From Paenibacillus peoriae (GTDB lineage Bacteria > Bacillota > Bacilli > Paenibacillales > Paenibacillaceae): a DNA stretch of 64,000 bases. A program made the translations under genes and the position numbers. The DNA is taken from the NCBI RefSeq assembly GCF_022531965.1, contig NZ_CP092831.1:462001-526000 (forward strand). The letters run 5' to 3'. Shown here one piece after another: positions 54,783 to 64,000 of this stretch (the stretch's first letter is position 1; every line of letters begins with the position of its first letter). Under the pieces are notes generated by a model, which had not been told where the DNA came from, searched no databases, and was given only the letters and a program-made list of their open reading frames with translations.

Positions 54783-55234
54783 CATTTCATGAGTGCCAGG
54801 CCACCATTTTAACGAAATATACACTATGCCATCAGAGTGATCAGCTTAGTTCTAGACGCTAGGATACGCTAAGTGTGTGATTATGAATCTTCTATATAGT
54901 ACAAAAATAACAATAATTTGAAAACAAATTCATAAGAATGAAATGAAAAAAAATCCTTTATTACACATTTAGTCCCTACCACATTTTGCATAAATTGTTT
55001 GTTCATTGTTATATGAATTACTTTTTTGCTCTAATAGAACTATTTCAACTTTTTTCCTTGATGTCGATGTAATTGAGGATCACAAAAAACGTATTCCTTT
55101 AGGAAGATGGAGATCCACTCGCTAAAACGAAAAACATGTAGGTTGCGAGTCAGAATTGTCCTAGGGGAATATCGGTCACATCTTAAGTCTGCAATTACAA
55201 GTAGCAAGATATAAACATCAGGAGGATAACCATT
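54783..55234. other. AT-rich upstream region of the mannanase gene
   Basis: No gene. Several small hairpins: ACTCGC/GCGAGT (about 55116-55152), TTCC/GGAA (about 55094-55104). The last 150 bases could be a structured leader; no known riboswitch motif was recognised. Confidence 0.4.
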
Positions 55235-56197
55235 ATGAATTCATTCAAGAAAACGAAGAGCTTGATCAGCGCCCTGACCGGGGCTGCATTATTATTCTCG
55301 CTACCAATGACGGCAGGCGCGAAGAGCAATATCAACTATACTGGCATGTTCCTGGGCTATGACGGAAGTGTAAACACCAGTCCTGTCTGGAACTACAACC
55401 CTGACATCGTCTCCTATGATCTGCTGAACTGGAACCAGGGGGGAACCGATGCAGCCTCCATTACCTCCAATAGCGCCTCCGCCATCCAAGCCTTGGGGAA
55501 AATCGTCACCGTTTCCACCCACATGCCCAATCCGCAGGGTGGAAATGTAAACGCCCCGATGTCTGATTCCGATTTCGAGATCTTGGCTAATACAGACATT
55601 TCATCCATCAATTCGTCCAGCCCCGCATGGCTGCAAAATTATAAGGCCCAGGTTGACAACGTCGTGAACGGCCTGCAAAAGTTTAACTCATCCCCCGTTT
55701 ACTACAGACCCTTCCATGAAATGAACGGAGGCTGGTTCTGGTGGGGAGACAAGAACACGACGGACTATAAGAACCTGTACATCAATCTGTACAATTACAT
55801 TGTGACGACCAATGGCATGTCCAACGTCAATTTTGTCTATGCTCCAAATAAAGGAGCCAACGCGGCTGCTTATTACCCCGGCCCCAGCTACGTCACCTGG
55901 ATTGGCATCGACGCTTACAGCGACGATCCGTCCAATGACAATGAAATTAAGATGGCTTACAATGACATCAAAGGACTTGGCAAAACTTATGGCTTCTGCG
56001 AAATTGGACCAGCCGTGGGTGGCGACCATGTGGATCGCAACAATAATCAGCTCAAGGAATTCGATTATTCGCTTTGGAACAAGGCCCTGAATGAAATCTA
56101 CACTGGAGCAAGCTTCTTTATCACCTGGGACGGCGCTTATGCTCCGCAGAACAACATAAACGGCAGCACGCTGTTTACAAAAGAAAGCTCCCAGTAA
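55235..56197 (+). CDS. Secreted GH26 beta-mannanase
   Basis: 320-residue exported endo-beta-1,4-mannanase with signal peptide to about TAGA (28). Acid/base E162 in RPFHEMNGGWFWW and nucleophile E256 in FCEIGPA are the GH26 pair; WIGIDAYSDD is also typical. No carbohydrate-binding module. CAGGAGG precedes ATG. Stands alone; codons look more C-rich than in neighbours, possibly high expression or transfer. Confidence 0.93.
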   Translation: MNSFKKTKSLISALTGAALLFSLPMTAGAKSNINYTGMFLGYDGSVNTSPVWNYNPDIVSYDLLNWNQGGTDAASITSNSASAIQALGKIVTVSTHMPNPQGGNVNAPMSDSDFEILANTDISSINSSSPAWLQNYKAQVDNVVNGLQKFNSSPVYYRPFHEMNGGWFWWGDKNTTDYKNLYINLYNYIVTTNGMSNVNFVYAPNKGANAAAYYPGPSYVTWIGIDAYSDDPSNDNEIKMAYNDIKGLGKTYGFCEIGPAVGGDHVDRNNNQLKEFDYSLWNKALNEIYTGASFFITWDGAYAPQNNINGSTLFTKESSQ

Positions 56198-56262
56198 GTG
56201 CCTAGCGCCCGGCGTTCGGGCAAGACGGAAATGTAGCCTCCGATAGACTAAAAAGACGAAAA

Positions 56263-56312
56263 GACCAAAAAGGCACGGCCTCCTGGCTGGGAGAACGTGT
56301 CCTTTTTTGGTC
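56263..56312 (+). terminator. Rho-independent terminator
   Basis: Stem 56263-56277 with 56296-56312 containing a T6 in the 3' arm, after the mannanase gene. Confidence 0.8.
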
Positions 56313-56353
56313 TATACAGCAATATGCTAGCAAGCATGTTAAAAAACCGTTGG

Positions 56354-56851
56354 TCAGATGCGGACTTCTGTCTCGTCCGGAACGAATTGACGATATTGAA
56401 AATACATACGGAGCCGCCAGTGTAACAAGGTGCCGAAGGCTAGGATGAAAAATAGCCCTGCTGTCTGCGGAATGGTAATGTAATGCTGAATAAATTCATG
56501 CAGCAGCAATCGGACGATCAGCAGGCTGAATAGGATAAAGAAGAAGGTACGTGAGCGTTGCACGAAAACCAGCCCTTCTTGCAACTCAAATTTGGTGCTG
56601 CGGATCAACGGGTAAGAGAAAATAAACCAGCCGACCAGAAAAGCGCCCAGCGCCCAAAGCCAGGGAACCCGTACTTCCGGCACCACAAACATCATAAACC
56701 CGGTGCTCATGCCGAGCGGAGGGATGATGATTTTTTTGGCATTAATCGGGCGATGACCTGTCTTCATACGGATGAAAATAGCCGATATAGCGATTAAGAT
56801 CATACCGAAGGTTGCGCCATATTGCAGCAATGGGGTGCTAATATGAAACAT
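56354..56851 (-). CDS. CcdC-like membrane protein (DUF1453)
   Basis: 165-residue protein with about five helices, with FIRMKTGHRPINAKKIIIPP and TFFFILFSLLIVRLLLHEF matching the CcdC/YneJ family linked to cytochrome c maturation. GAGGGGG precedes ATG. Adjacent to bdbC (another thiol-related membrane protein). No CcdA or thioredoxin partner in the window. Confidence 0.82.
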   Translation of the reverse strand: MFHISTPLLQYGATFGMILIAISAIFIRMKTGHRPINAKKIIIPPLGMSTGFMMFVVPEVRVPWLWALGAFLVGWFIFSYPLIRSTKFELQEGLVFVQRSRTFFFILFSLLIVRLLLHEFIQHYITIPQTAGLFFILAFGTLLHWRLRMYFQYRQFVPDETEVRI

Positions 56852-57018
56852 GGACTGGCCCCCTCTATAAGGAATATAAGCGTTATTGGACAGACTGCAA
56901 ACCTTTCACATTATACCACATATGCAATGGATATATTTAGTTACAGTCTCTCCTCCGGCAAGCGGATTATACGCCTCTTGGTGATAACACTGGCCCTATA
57001 ATTGGGTCTCTTTCATAC

Positions 57019-57495
57019 TTATGCGAGTTCTGTTGCTTGTACCTCTCCCTGAGCTGATTTTTTCTCCTTTCGCATGATATAACTCATGGCTACAATAATA
57101 AGGATGAAGGCGATCAGTGCGAGAAAAGGAATGGTGATGAAATCGAACCAGTTTAGGTAATCCTGTTCACAGGATACTCTGCCGCAGGAAGTTGAAGTTT
57201 GCGTAGCTGCTTTGGCGGCTGCATGGATGCGCTGAATGGTAAAATGATAGGCCGAAATCGCACCTCCAATAATAGCCAACGGCATGACATAACGGCGTAT
57301 CCCCGAATCCCCTCGAAAATAGGCGATCCCGAGTAGAAGGGTCAGGGGATACATCAGAATGCGCTGAAACCAGCATAGCTTACAAGGCTCATACCCCAAA
57401 ATCTCACTGAGATACAGACTGCCCAAAGTTGCCACACAAGCTACAACCCAGGCGGCAAACAAAGCAATATCTGTTTTTTTAAAAGATCCAATCAT
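57019..57495 (-). CDS. bdbC: Disulfide-bond formation membrane protein BdbC (DsbB family)
   Basis: 158-residue quinone-linked thiol oxidase with four helices. First cysteine pair PCKLCWFQR (CxxC) after helix 1, and second pair SCGRVSCEQDYLNW in the second loop, the DsbB pattern. It would reoxidise a BdbD/A-type partner, which is not encoded next to it. AAGGAG precedes ATG. Confidence 0.92.
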   Translation of the reverse strand: MIGSFKKTDIALFAAWVVACVATLGSLYLSEILGYEPCKLCWFQRILMYPLTLLLGIAYFRGDSGIRRYVMPLAIIGGAISAYHFTIQRIHAAAKAATQTSTSCGRVSCEQDYLNWFDFITIPFLALIAFILIIVAMSYIMRKEKKSAQGEVQATELA

Positions 57496-57631
57496 AGTAA
57501 CGCTCCTTTTTTAATTCAAATGAGAACAAAATGAACTCATTATGTCTTGTCCCATCGGCAGGCATCTGCCGATATGTATGTCTTTATCCGTATTGTACTG
57601 TATTTTGAGTGCAGGGTCATACTTAAACATA

Positions 57632-57660
57632 TTGACATGACTCACTATCATTTTTATAAT
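57632..57660 (+). promoter_or_regulatory. Perfect consensus sigma-A promoter
   Basis: TTGACA (57632-57637), 17 bases, TATAAT (57655-57660): exact consensus, 71 bases before the nitroreductase start. Such a strong promoter suggests high or repressor-controlled expression. Confidence 0.88.
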
Positions 57661-57731
57661 TGCAGTAGTTTGGGAAGTTAATGAGGATTCAAGTTAGATA
57701 TATATCATAAGAAATTAGGAGTGTGCCCAGA

Positions 57732-58358
57732 ATGTCGAGTAGTCCAAAAAATGAAACCCTATCTACGATTAGTGAAAGACACGCGGTAAAGAGCTATGTT
57801 AAGGATTTTAAATTGCCAGAGGAAGATTTGGAGGCTATTTTGACTGCGGCGATAGAAGCTCCTTCCGCTTGGAACCTTCAACATTGGAAATTCCTTGTTA
57901 TCGAAAGCGAAGCGGACAAGCAAAAATTGCTGCCTATCGCCTACAATCAGGGTCAAGTAGCGGAAAGTTCCGTTACGATTGCCGTATTGGGTGATTTGGA
58001 AGCGAACCGCAACACCGTCATTTATGATCAAGCGGTAGAAGCAGGCGCACTGCCAGCGGAAATCCGTGACGCATTGGTAGGTCAAATCAACAGCGCGTAC
58101 CAAAACCCGCAAGTAGCTCGCGATGCAGCCATCCTGAACTCTGCTTTTGCAGCACAAAATATTATGTTGGCTGCTAAATCTCTGGGCTACGACACTTGCG
58201 CAATGGGCGGTTTCATTCCAGCACAGTTGATCGAGCAATTCAATATTCCAGCACGTTACCTGCCAACCCTGCTTATTAGTGTAGGTAAGGCACAAGTGCC
58301 AGCACGTCCATCAGGACGTTTTCCACTCTCTGAAGTTGTTGTAAAAGGCAGCTTCTAA
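57732..58358 (+). CDS. Nitroreductase family protein (YodC/YdfN-like)
   Basis: 208-residue FMN nitroreductase. ERHAVKSYV, EAPSAWNLQHWKFLVI and FAAQNIMLAAKSLGYDTCAMGG are the FMN- and dimer-site blocks. ATG 57732 follows AGGAG by ten bases; an upstream GTG is in frame. Own promoter and terminator. Reduces quinones, nitro compounds or similar; substrate unknown. Confidence 0.87.
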   Translation: MSSSPKNETLSTISERHAVKSYVKDFKLPEEDLEAILTAAIEAPSAWNLQHWKFLVIESEADKQKLLPIAYNQGQVAESSVTIAVLGDLEANRNTVIYDQAVEAGALPAEIRDALVGQINSAYQNPQVARDAAILNSAFAAQNIMLAAKSLGYDTCAMGGFIPAQLIEQFNIPARYLPTLLISVGKAQVPARPSGRFPLSEVVVKGSF

Positions 58359-58375
58359 GAAGATTTGTGAATATA

Positions 58376-58422
58376 AAAGGGTGTTCCTGCAACCGTTCGT
58401 GGTTGGGGAACACCCTTTTTTA
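58376..58422 (+). terminator. Rho-independent terminator
   Basis: 12-bp perfect stem (58376-58387 with 58407-58418) plus an inner CAACC/GGTTG pair, then T run. Confidence 0.9.
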
Positions 58423-58464
58423 CATCGTGTTAGGCTATTAAAGTTCCTGTTGTCAGCCCTTTGT

Positions 58465-61107
58465 TTAGTCCGAGCGCTTGGATACGAGATATACCAGCTC
58501 CAGCGTCAGGATCGGTAGAAAGACAGAAGCCGGATAGGCCAGATAGCGCGGCTCCCATTGCGGCTTGAACTTATCCTTAAAGCGCCGAAGCCCCTGAAAG
58601 CCGTAAAAATGTCCCCCGTATTGGAAAACAAGTCGAGCCAGTTTTTCCTCGCGCAATGCCTTTTCACTTTGTCCTACCTGGGACAGCGGTGCCATTCCCA
58701 GATTAAATGTCGTATACCCACTCTCCTTGGCCCACTCAATGACCCGTGTGAATAAATAATCCATCGTGCCATTTGGCGTGTCAGACAAGTGGCGCATCAG
58801 GTCAATGGAGACCGTCCGTCCATGATCATAGGCAGGGGCCATCGTAGCGAAAGCGATGACCTTCCCTTCAGAGTCCTTTAGCAATGCAATCGGAGCCAAC
58901 TGAAGATAGGGTTCTTTGAACCAGCCGAGTGAATATCCCTTCTCCTTGCGTCCATCCAGCCAAATATTCGAAACCTGACGAATCTCCTCAATCAGTGACG
59001 CCTCTAGAGGCGGTTGGATGATTTCGAACGAGTAGCCCTCGCGGTCAAAACGGTTTTTGGCGCTGCGTAGCGCTTGATTGCTTTTGCCCGTCAGTGTAAA
59101 TGATTCCAGCGGCACCAGTGCTTCCTCGCCCAGTTTGAAAAAGCGATAGCCGTTCTCGTGATAGATGGACAAATACTCCGGCGAGGCCTGATAAAATACA
59201 GCCGTTAACGCATACCGATCTGCGAACCGCTGAAATTCCTGAATGGCTTCACTCACACGTTCTTTTGGACCGAGTGGGTCACCTAATACAATCAGTTTGT
59301 CCCGGCTACGAGCGTAGGGAATGACAACCTGTTCATTTTTGGTCCAATACAGATATTTATCGCCCAGAAAAAGCATATGAGAGACGAGATTACCACCCTG
59401 CCGTTCCAAAAATTCTTTTAGCTTATCCAGCTCCTGCTCGTCGGGTAGATTAGCGATGCTACGCTGAGGTCGAAGAAAGAAATATACCGTCAGGAATACC
59501 CATGCCAAAATCAGACTAAACACGGCGGTAACTCCGTAATCGCTGCGGTTCATAAAAAAGTCTAGATGGACCTTGGCATGCAAATGGCGCATAAAGGGAG
59601 TGTTGGAGCCTGCCCCAATGATAAAATAAGCCCCGGTTACGAGTAGAGATAATCCACCCCATATTAAAATGTTGTGCCGATTCAGCGGCGCACTGACCCG
59701 ATAAAACCGCGAACGCGAAATCCATAGCATTAAAGCCACAAACAGTAGGAATAAAGCTTCTTCAAAATCCAGACCTTTAGTGAAGGTGAAAATAGCTCCT
59801 GTCAGAAGCAGTATCAATGTCAGTCGCAATGCTCTGCGAATACGCAGGGAGATTCCATGGGACAGGACGACAAGCATAATTCCGATGATGACCGAGATTT
59901 CATGCGACAAGCGCATGACGGGCAGGCTGAGCAAATGCTCAGCAAAACGAAGCCGATATAACAGACCGGGCGTAGCTGCCGACAAAAGAAGCACCACGCC
60001 GGAGATGAGTACCAGCTTACCAAGCGCCCATACCCCTAGATCGGCCAAAAACCGGAATTGACCAGGCCAGCCCCATACCTTCTGCCAGGCATTAAGGGAG
60101 TAATCCCAACCTGTCTCAGCTAGCTGATTCAGGCGCTCGTTACGCGGAATCATTTCCAGCGCGGCTAATACCAAGCCGATGAGCCACGGGATGATGTAAT
60201 AAAAGACGCGAAAGACCAGTAGGACAGCCAGTGCCCGATCTGAGTTGGCTCCCGCCATTTGCAGCCCGAGCAGGGCAATGATGTCGAATGCCCCGACCCC
60301 TCCGGGTGCAAGACTGATTAACCCGGCAATCGCGGCTATTACATAAATACCGAACACAGCATGCATCGGCAGTTCATGGAGCAAGTGCGAGCCGATCCAT
60401 GCAAAGGTAAGGCCAGCCAGCAGCCATTCCAGCAGGGAAGCACTGATGGAAGCGGAGATGGTGGACCAGGAAAGCTGTCCTTCTCCCTTGTTGAACCATG
60501 TGGAGTACCGTTTGGAGCGCTGCATGATCAGGAATAGCGGTAGGTACAATGCCATTCCCCACAGCGCCCAATGAAGCCACGGGTGAGCATCCAGTACAGG
60601 CTGTACCGGATACAGATGAACAATGGCTCCCCAAGCCAGCAAAGATAGTCCGGTAATGACGACTGGCGAAAGAAACACGACCGCAGAGGTGATGACACCC
60701 AACGGCACACCGCTTTTCTTATACAGTACTGTGCGAAGTCCCGCTCCTGTAAAGCCTGCAAAACCAAAGACATTATTAAAGGTATTGGAGATCCAGGCGT
60801 AGCGAAATGTTGTTCCAGGCTTGACCTGAAGCTTGAAATGATGTCTGATTACGTAATCATATGCACTCATAGCCGCCACAGCAACCAGTGAGAACAAGCC
60901 AATCTCGATGAGAAAGGTGGCATCCATTCGCCGCAGCTCATGAAGCATACGCGCCAGATTAAAGTCTTTTAGTTCTCGTCCGGCCTCCCATATAATAAAA
61001 GCCAGTACAGCCAACGGTAGCAAAATACGTGTCAATCGCTGCCTGTAGATGGTCATTATGAACTGTACGATTTTAAAAGATTGAATCGGTTTGTGATTAG
61101 ATTTCAT
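58465..61107 (-). CDS. mprF: MprF, phosphatidylglycerol lysyltransferase/flippase
   Basis: 880-residue membrane protein: an N-terminal flippase region of about 14 helices (residues 20-560, LAPGGVGAFDI) and a C-terminal cytoplasmic DUF2156 synthase (about 570-870, KNRFDREGYSFEI, FNLGMAPLSQVG). It makes and flips aminoacyl-phosphatidylglycerol, lowering net membrane charge and giving resistance to cationic peptides. AGGTG precedes ATG. Single gene. Confidence 0.95.
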   Translation of the reverse strand: MKSNHKPIQSFKIVQFIMTIYRQRLTRILLPLAVLAFIIWEAGRELKDFNLARMLHELRRMDATFLIEIGLFSLVAVAAMSAYDYVIRHHFKLQVKPGTTFRYAWISNTFNNVFGFAGFTGAGLRTVLYKKSGVPLGVITSAVVFLSPVVITGLSLLAWGAIVHLYPVQPVLDAHPWLHWALWGMALYLPLFLIMQRSKRYSTWFNKGEGQLSWSTISASISASLLEWLLAGLTFAWIGSHLLHELPMHAVFGIYVIAAIAGLISLAPGGVGAFDIIALLGLQMAGANSDRALAVLLVFRVFYYIIPWLIGLVLAALEMIPRNERLNQLAETGWDYSLNAWQKVWGWPGQFRFLADLGVWALGKLVLISGVVLLLSAATPGLLYRLRFAEHLLSLPVMRLSHEISVIIGIMLVVLSHGISLRIRRALRLTLILLLTGAIFTFTKGLDFEEALFLLFVALMLWISRSRFYRVSAPLNRHNILIWGGLSLLVTGAYFIIGAGSNTPFMRHLHAKVHLDFFMNRSDYGVTAVFSLILAWVFLTVYFFLRPQRSIANLPDEQELDKLKEFLERQGGNLVSHMLFLGDKYLYWTKNEQVVIPYARSRDKLIVLGDPLGPKERVSEAIQEFQRFADRYALTAVFYQASPEYLSIYHENGYRFFKLGEEALVPLESFTLTGKSNQALRSAKNRFDREGYSFEIIQPPLEASLIEEIRQVSNIWLDGRKEKGYSLGWFKEPYLQLAPIALLKDSEGKVIAFATMAPAYDHGRTVSIDLMRHLSDTPNGTMDYLFTRVIEWAKESGYTTFNLGMAPLSQVGQSEKALREEKLARLVFQYGGHFYGFQGLRRFKDKFKPQWEPRYLAYPASVFLPILTLELVYLVSKRSD

Positions 61108-61319
61108 AGATTCACCTGCTTGGAAAAGAATGAGATATACACGGAATGAGGTGCTTAGATTTCATACCCGATGAACATTACTATATATTATACCTGTAAT
61201 AATCGCTTCAATAACAACAGAAGGGTTACGAAATGGGATTTCAGATTGATTGCTGTAAATAATTCCAATATAATGATGGAAAACCTAGTGAATTGCTTGG
61301 CAATGGAGCTGATTTGGAT

Positions 61320-62081
61320 ATGAGTATATGGGACCGTAATCTTTTTATACGTCGCCTGGAGCTGATATGGCCTCCAGATGCGGACAAGAGCCAATATCCG
61401 TTTAACTTAAAAGCCTTACACCAGTGGAACGAACTCAAATTTCATCCTTCCGTCACCTATATTATTGGAGAAAATGGCGTAGGTAAATCGACGCTTATGG
61501 AGGCAATCGCGGTCGCGTGGGGATTTAATCCAGAGGGAGGTACTAAAAATTTCAATTTTTCTACACAAGCCACGCATTCCTCACTGTATGAGCATATCCG
61601 GCTGGTGAGAGGGGTAGAAAAGCCAAGGGATGGCTTCTTTTTCCGGGCGGAGAGCTACTATAATGTGGCGACTCACATCGACGAGCTGGACCGAGAAGGA
61701 GGAGGGCGACCGATTCGAGATTCCTACGGGGGTAAATCGCTGCATGAGCAGTCGCATGGCGAGTCTTTTTTTGCTGCCTTTGTGCATCGGTTTGGAGGGC
61801 AAGGATTGTATATTTTGGATGAACCGGAAGCTGCATTATCGCCTTTGCGCCAGATGGCCATGCTTGCACGGATTCACGAGCTGGTACAGCAGGGCTCACA
61901 GTTTATCATTTCTACTCATTCCCCTATTTTGATGGCTTATCCAGATTCCATCTTGTATCATCTGACACATGAAGGGATCGACACCCGGACGCTAGAGGAA
62001 ACCGATCATTTTATCATTACGAAACAATTTCTGAATAACAGGGAAAAGATGATACAGGAGCTATTCGAAGATCCACAATAA
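61320..62081 (+). CDS. Stand-alone AAA/ABC-type ATPase
   Basis: 253-residue soluble ATPase of the AAA_15/ABC-like class. Walker A GENGVGKST, Walker B YILDEPEAALS and switch STHSPIL are present; no membrane segment or nuclease (TOPRIM) domain is seen. ATG 61320 (GGAG 11 bases upstream) is preferred over an in-frame TTG at 61293. Role unknown: DNA/RNA metabolism or a stress module are options. No adjacent partner. Confidence 0.82.
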   Translation: MSIWDRNLFIRRLELIWPPDADKSQYPFNLKALHQWNELKFHPSVTYIIGENGVGKSTLMEAIAVAWGFNPEGGTKNFNFSTQATHSSLYEHIRLVRGVEKPRDGFFFRAESYYNVATHIDELDREGGGRPIRDSYGGKSLHEQSHGESFFAAFVHRFGGQGLYILDEPEAALSPLRQMAMLARIHELVQQGSQFIISTHSPILMAYPDSILYHLTHEGIDTRTLEETDHFIITKQFLNNREKMIQELFEDPQ

Positions 62082-62330
62082 AGTTCGTAGGGACCGCCAG
62101 ACCGTTCCAGAAATTCATCCTGGTCGTTCGTTATGAGAGGGACAACATCGCCATTTCAAATTGTTCCTTTTTGCTGTTCTGCCCAAAGGAAAGATTCAGG
62201 GTTATCGGAAGTATTTTATGATTGTTATTTGTCCTTCTCTCTATTAATATAATGAAGAGTTTTGCTGGAATGGTTGCAAAATAAGATTTTCGTATACGAA
62301 ATAAAGAACCTGAGGAGGACAAAACGCTAC

Positions 62331-63533
62331 ATGTCAGATTCACAACAGTTGAAAATGGGGCCGCTGGTCATTTTGATGATTAATATGTTTATTGCCATGC
62401 TGGGAATTGGCCTCATTATTCCGATCCTTCCCAAGTTTATGAGCTCCTTGGGAGGCAGTGGTGAAACGGGTGGTTATTTGGTTGCCGTGTTTGGCTTAAC
62501 CCAATTCCTGTTTTCGCCGTTAGCGGGAGAATGGTCCGATAAATACGGACGTAAAAAAATGATTATTATCGGTTTGGTAATCATGACGGCGTCTTCTGTA
62601 TTGTTTGCGATTGGGGAATCGTTAACCATACTGTATATCTCCCGTTTGCTGGGAGGTGCAGGAGCAGCTTTTATGATTCCTCCGATGATGGCCTATATTG
62701 CTGATATTACAACGGTCCACAATCGCGGTAGAGGAATGGGATTGTTGGGTGCCGCCATGTCTCTTGGCTTTGTGATCGGTCCTGGTGTGGGCGGCTTGCT
62801 GGCAGATATCTCGATTCGTACGCCCTTATATGTTTCGGCGGCCGTATCGGGCGTAGCTGCACTGATTTCCTTGATTATGCTGCCCGAAACCTTGTCGCTG
62901 GAGAAACAGTTGAAGTTTCGGAATGTCAAGGCCAAACGGGATAATGTGATTAAACAGTTTGCCCTTTCTTTCCGCAAGCCTTACTTTATGCTGCTGATTA
63001 TGATATTCACGCTAACCTTTGGATTGACGCATTTTGAAACGATGTTTCCTTTCTTCGTGACGGGCAAGTTTCATTACAATGAGCGTGATATTGCTATCAT
63101 TATTACCGTAGGAGCACTGGTCGGAACCGTGATTCAAGCTGTGGTCATTAGCCCGATGTTGAATCGTTTTGGCGAAAAAGGTGTCATTATCGGCTCCTTT
63201 CTGTTTTCAGCGATTTCCCTTGTGCTTATGCTGCTCTCCGGCAACTTTTATTATGTACTCGGGGTATCGCTCATCTTCTTTACCGCTACGTCGTTGCTGC
63301 GGCCAGCCATTAATACTGCTTTATCCAAAATGGCGGGGGATGAGCAGGGAGTTGCAGCCGGCATGAACAATGCTTATATGAGTATTGGTAATATTCTGGG
63401 GCCTGCACTTGCGGGTAAATTGTTCGATGTGCATATCAATTTGCCATATATTTTTGGGGCAGTCATTCTCATCCTTAGTTTGGGGCTGGCTGTAAAATGG
63501 AATAGCAGAGATACGCAAACCACAGCGGTTTAA
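62331..63533 (+). CDS. MFS multidrug exporter (Bmr/Blt/TetA-like, 12 helices)
   Basis: 400-residue antiporter of the DHA1 class. Motif A GEWSDKYGRKK after helix 2, an Arg in helix 4 (ISRLLGGAGAA), and motif C LGFVIGPGVGG in helix 5. GAGGAGG lies 12 bases before ATG 62331. It exports drugs with H+; substrate not predictable. Single gene. Confidence 0.88.
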   Translation: MSDSQQLKMGPLVILMINMFIAMLGIGLIIPILPKFMSSLGGSGETGGYLVAVFGLTQFLFSPLAGEWSDKYGRKKMIIIGLVIMTASSVLFAIGESLTILYISRLLGGAGAAFMIPPMMAYIADITTVHNRGRGMGLLGAAMSLGFVIGPGVGGLLADISIRTPLYVSAAVSGVAALISLIMLPETLSLEKQLKFRNVKAKRDNVIKQFALSFRKPYFMLLIMIFTLTFGLTHFETMFPFFVTGKFHYNERDIAIIITVGALVGTVIQAVVISPMLNRFGEKGVIIGSFLFSAISLVLMLLSGNFYYVLGVSLIFFTATSLLRPAINTALSKMAGDEQGVAAGMNNAYMSIGNILGPALAGKLFDVHINLPYIFGAVILILSLGLAVKWNSRDTQTTAV

Positions 63534-63620
63534 TGTTGTTCTTGTCGTAAATTTAGTCTCTTTTGGTGTGAACTGTGACGTTCTTATGAACCACAGATGG
63601 CGCCGAAGGAGGCTATTTTT

Positions 63621-63719
63621 TTGCATACATTGCGAAACGTTAATGAAACGACAGAATCTTGGGTAATAATGCATGATGGTTTTACAACAAGACAAATAGT
63701 AGAGCTAAAAGCCAGATAA
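63621..63719 (+). CDS. Candidate 32-residue small protein
   Basis: TTG start with AAGGAGG eight bases before it. Product HTLRNVNETTESWVIMHDG... ending TTRQIVELKAR. 26 bases before the next gene. No family recognised; short length makes it uncertain. Confidence 0.35.
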   Translation: MHTLRNVNETTESWVIMHDGFTTRQIVELKAR

Positions 63720-63745
63720 AAAAAGCTAGAAGGAGCTGAGAGCCG

Positions 63746-64000
63746 ATGGAAGAGCGGAATGAGCAGTTATTTTATACAGGGACTTATGCGTCTCGTCAGG
63801 AAAGAGGAATATATGTATGTGCTTTGAATGTGACCCATGGTGATCTGCGCATGGTTGGAGGTGTGGAAGGGATGGAGAGGCCTTCTTTTCTCGCGCTACA
63901 CCCGGATGGGACAAAGCTGTATGCTGCCAGTGAAACAGAAGGAGGCGAGCTGTATGCGTATCAGGTGAATACCCAGACGGGGGAATTACATCCTTTGGAT
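63746..64000 (+). CDS. Lactonase-family (6-phosphogluconolactonase/YkgB-like) protein, 5' part
   Basis: Open to the window end. The first 85 residues (starting MEERNEQLFYTGTYASRQERGIYV, with PSFLALHPDG and YAASE segments) are the first blades of the lactonase beta-propeller. AAGGAG precedes ATG. Could hydrolyse 6-phosphogluconolactone in the pentose-phosphate route. Confidence 0.78.
   Translation, partial: MEERNEQLFYTGTYASRQERGIYVCALNVTHGDLRMVGGVEGMERPSFLALHPDGTKLYAASETEGGELYAYQVNTQTGELHPLD

Overview
The window reads as a chromosomal segment of a low/mid-GC, spore-forming Firmicute, most likely a Paenibacillus of the P. polymyxa group. Reasons: strong AGGAGG-type ribosome sites throughout, a spore-cortex PdaA deacetylase, a tiny YjcZ-type sporulation membrane protein, an S-layer-homology surface protein, a 7TM-DISM hybrid kinase paired with a BTAD response regulator, gnt genes of Bacillus type and several secreted or intracellular glycoside hydrolases. 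The species is an inference; no rRNA or tRNA gene is present. No phage, plasmid, IS element, CRISPR array or biosynthetic cluster was seen.

Layout. 1-3 kb: 3' part of a copper P-type ATPase and an NfrA-like nitroreductase. 3.2-8.0 kb (minus): a thiamine-precursor uptake operon (ThiY, a DUF77 thiamine-binding protein, ThiX, ThiZ and a TatD-like hydrolase) behind a TPP riboswitch with its own terminator; between thiY and the rest lie two large palindromic intergenic elements. 8.3-12.4 kb: a flavin-type stress protein, a secreted CpdB-like nucleotidase and an EAL phosphodiesterase. 12.7-15.9 kb: an MDR reductase, a strictosidine-synthase-like propeller and an SDR, with a nested palindrome between the first two. 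16-22 kb: an unknown protein, a GH13 alpha-glucosidase, PdaA and MetNI. 22.1-23.6 kb: a MerR regulator gene that is a pseudogene, next to an aldo/keto reductase whose MerR-type operator is intact. 23.8-31.9 kb: a large SLH protein, a 1047-residue kinase with two complete kinase modules and a REC-BTAD response regulator.

32-39 kb is a compact sigma-54 unit: rpoN diverges from a LevR-type activator, which is followed by a consensus -24/-12 promoter and a complete mannose-family PTS (IIA, IIB, IIC, IID). 39.6-46.4 kb: a possible small gene, a GH13 neopullulanase and a two-component/ABC operon of the peptide-antibiotic sensing and immunity type. 46.4-49.8 kb: a lactate dehydrogenase-like gene, a RacA-like MerR/coiled-coil protein, KptA and the tiny YjcZ-like gene. 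49.9-53.7 kb: gntR-gntP-gntK with two recognisable GntR operators. 53.8-64 kb: methionine aminopeptidase, a GH26 mannanase, CcdC and BdbC, a second nitroreductase behind a perfect consensus promoter, MprF, a stand-alone AAA ATPase, an MFS drug exporter and the start of a 6-phosphogluconolactonase-type gene.

Most genes are ordinary members of known families. The points that deserve follow-up are the TatD-like hydrolase inside the TPP-controlled operon, the broken MerR gene with its surviving operator, the three palindromic intergenic elements, the double-kinase sensor, and the self-contained sigma-54 sugar-uptake locus.
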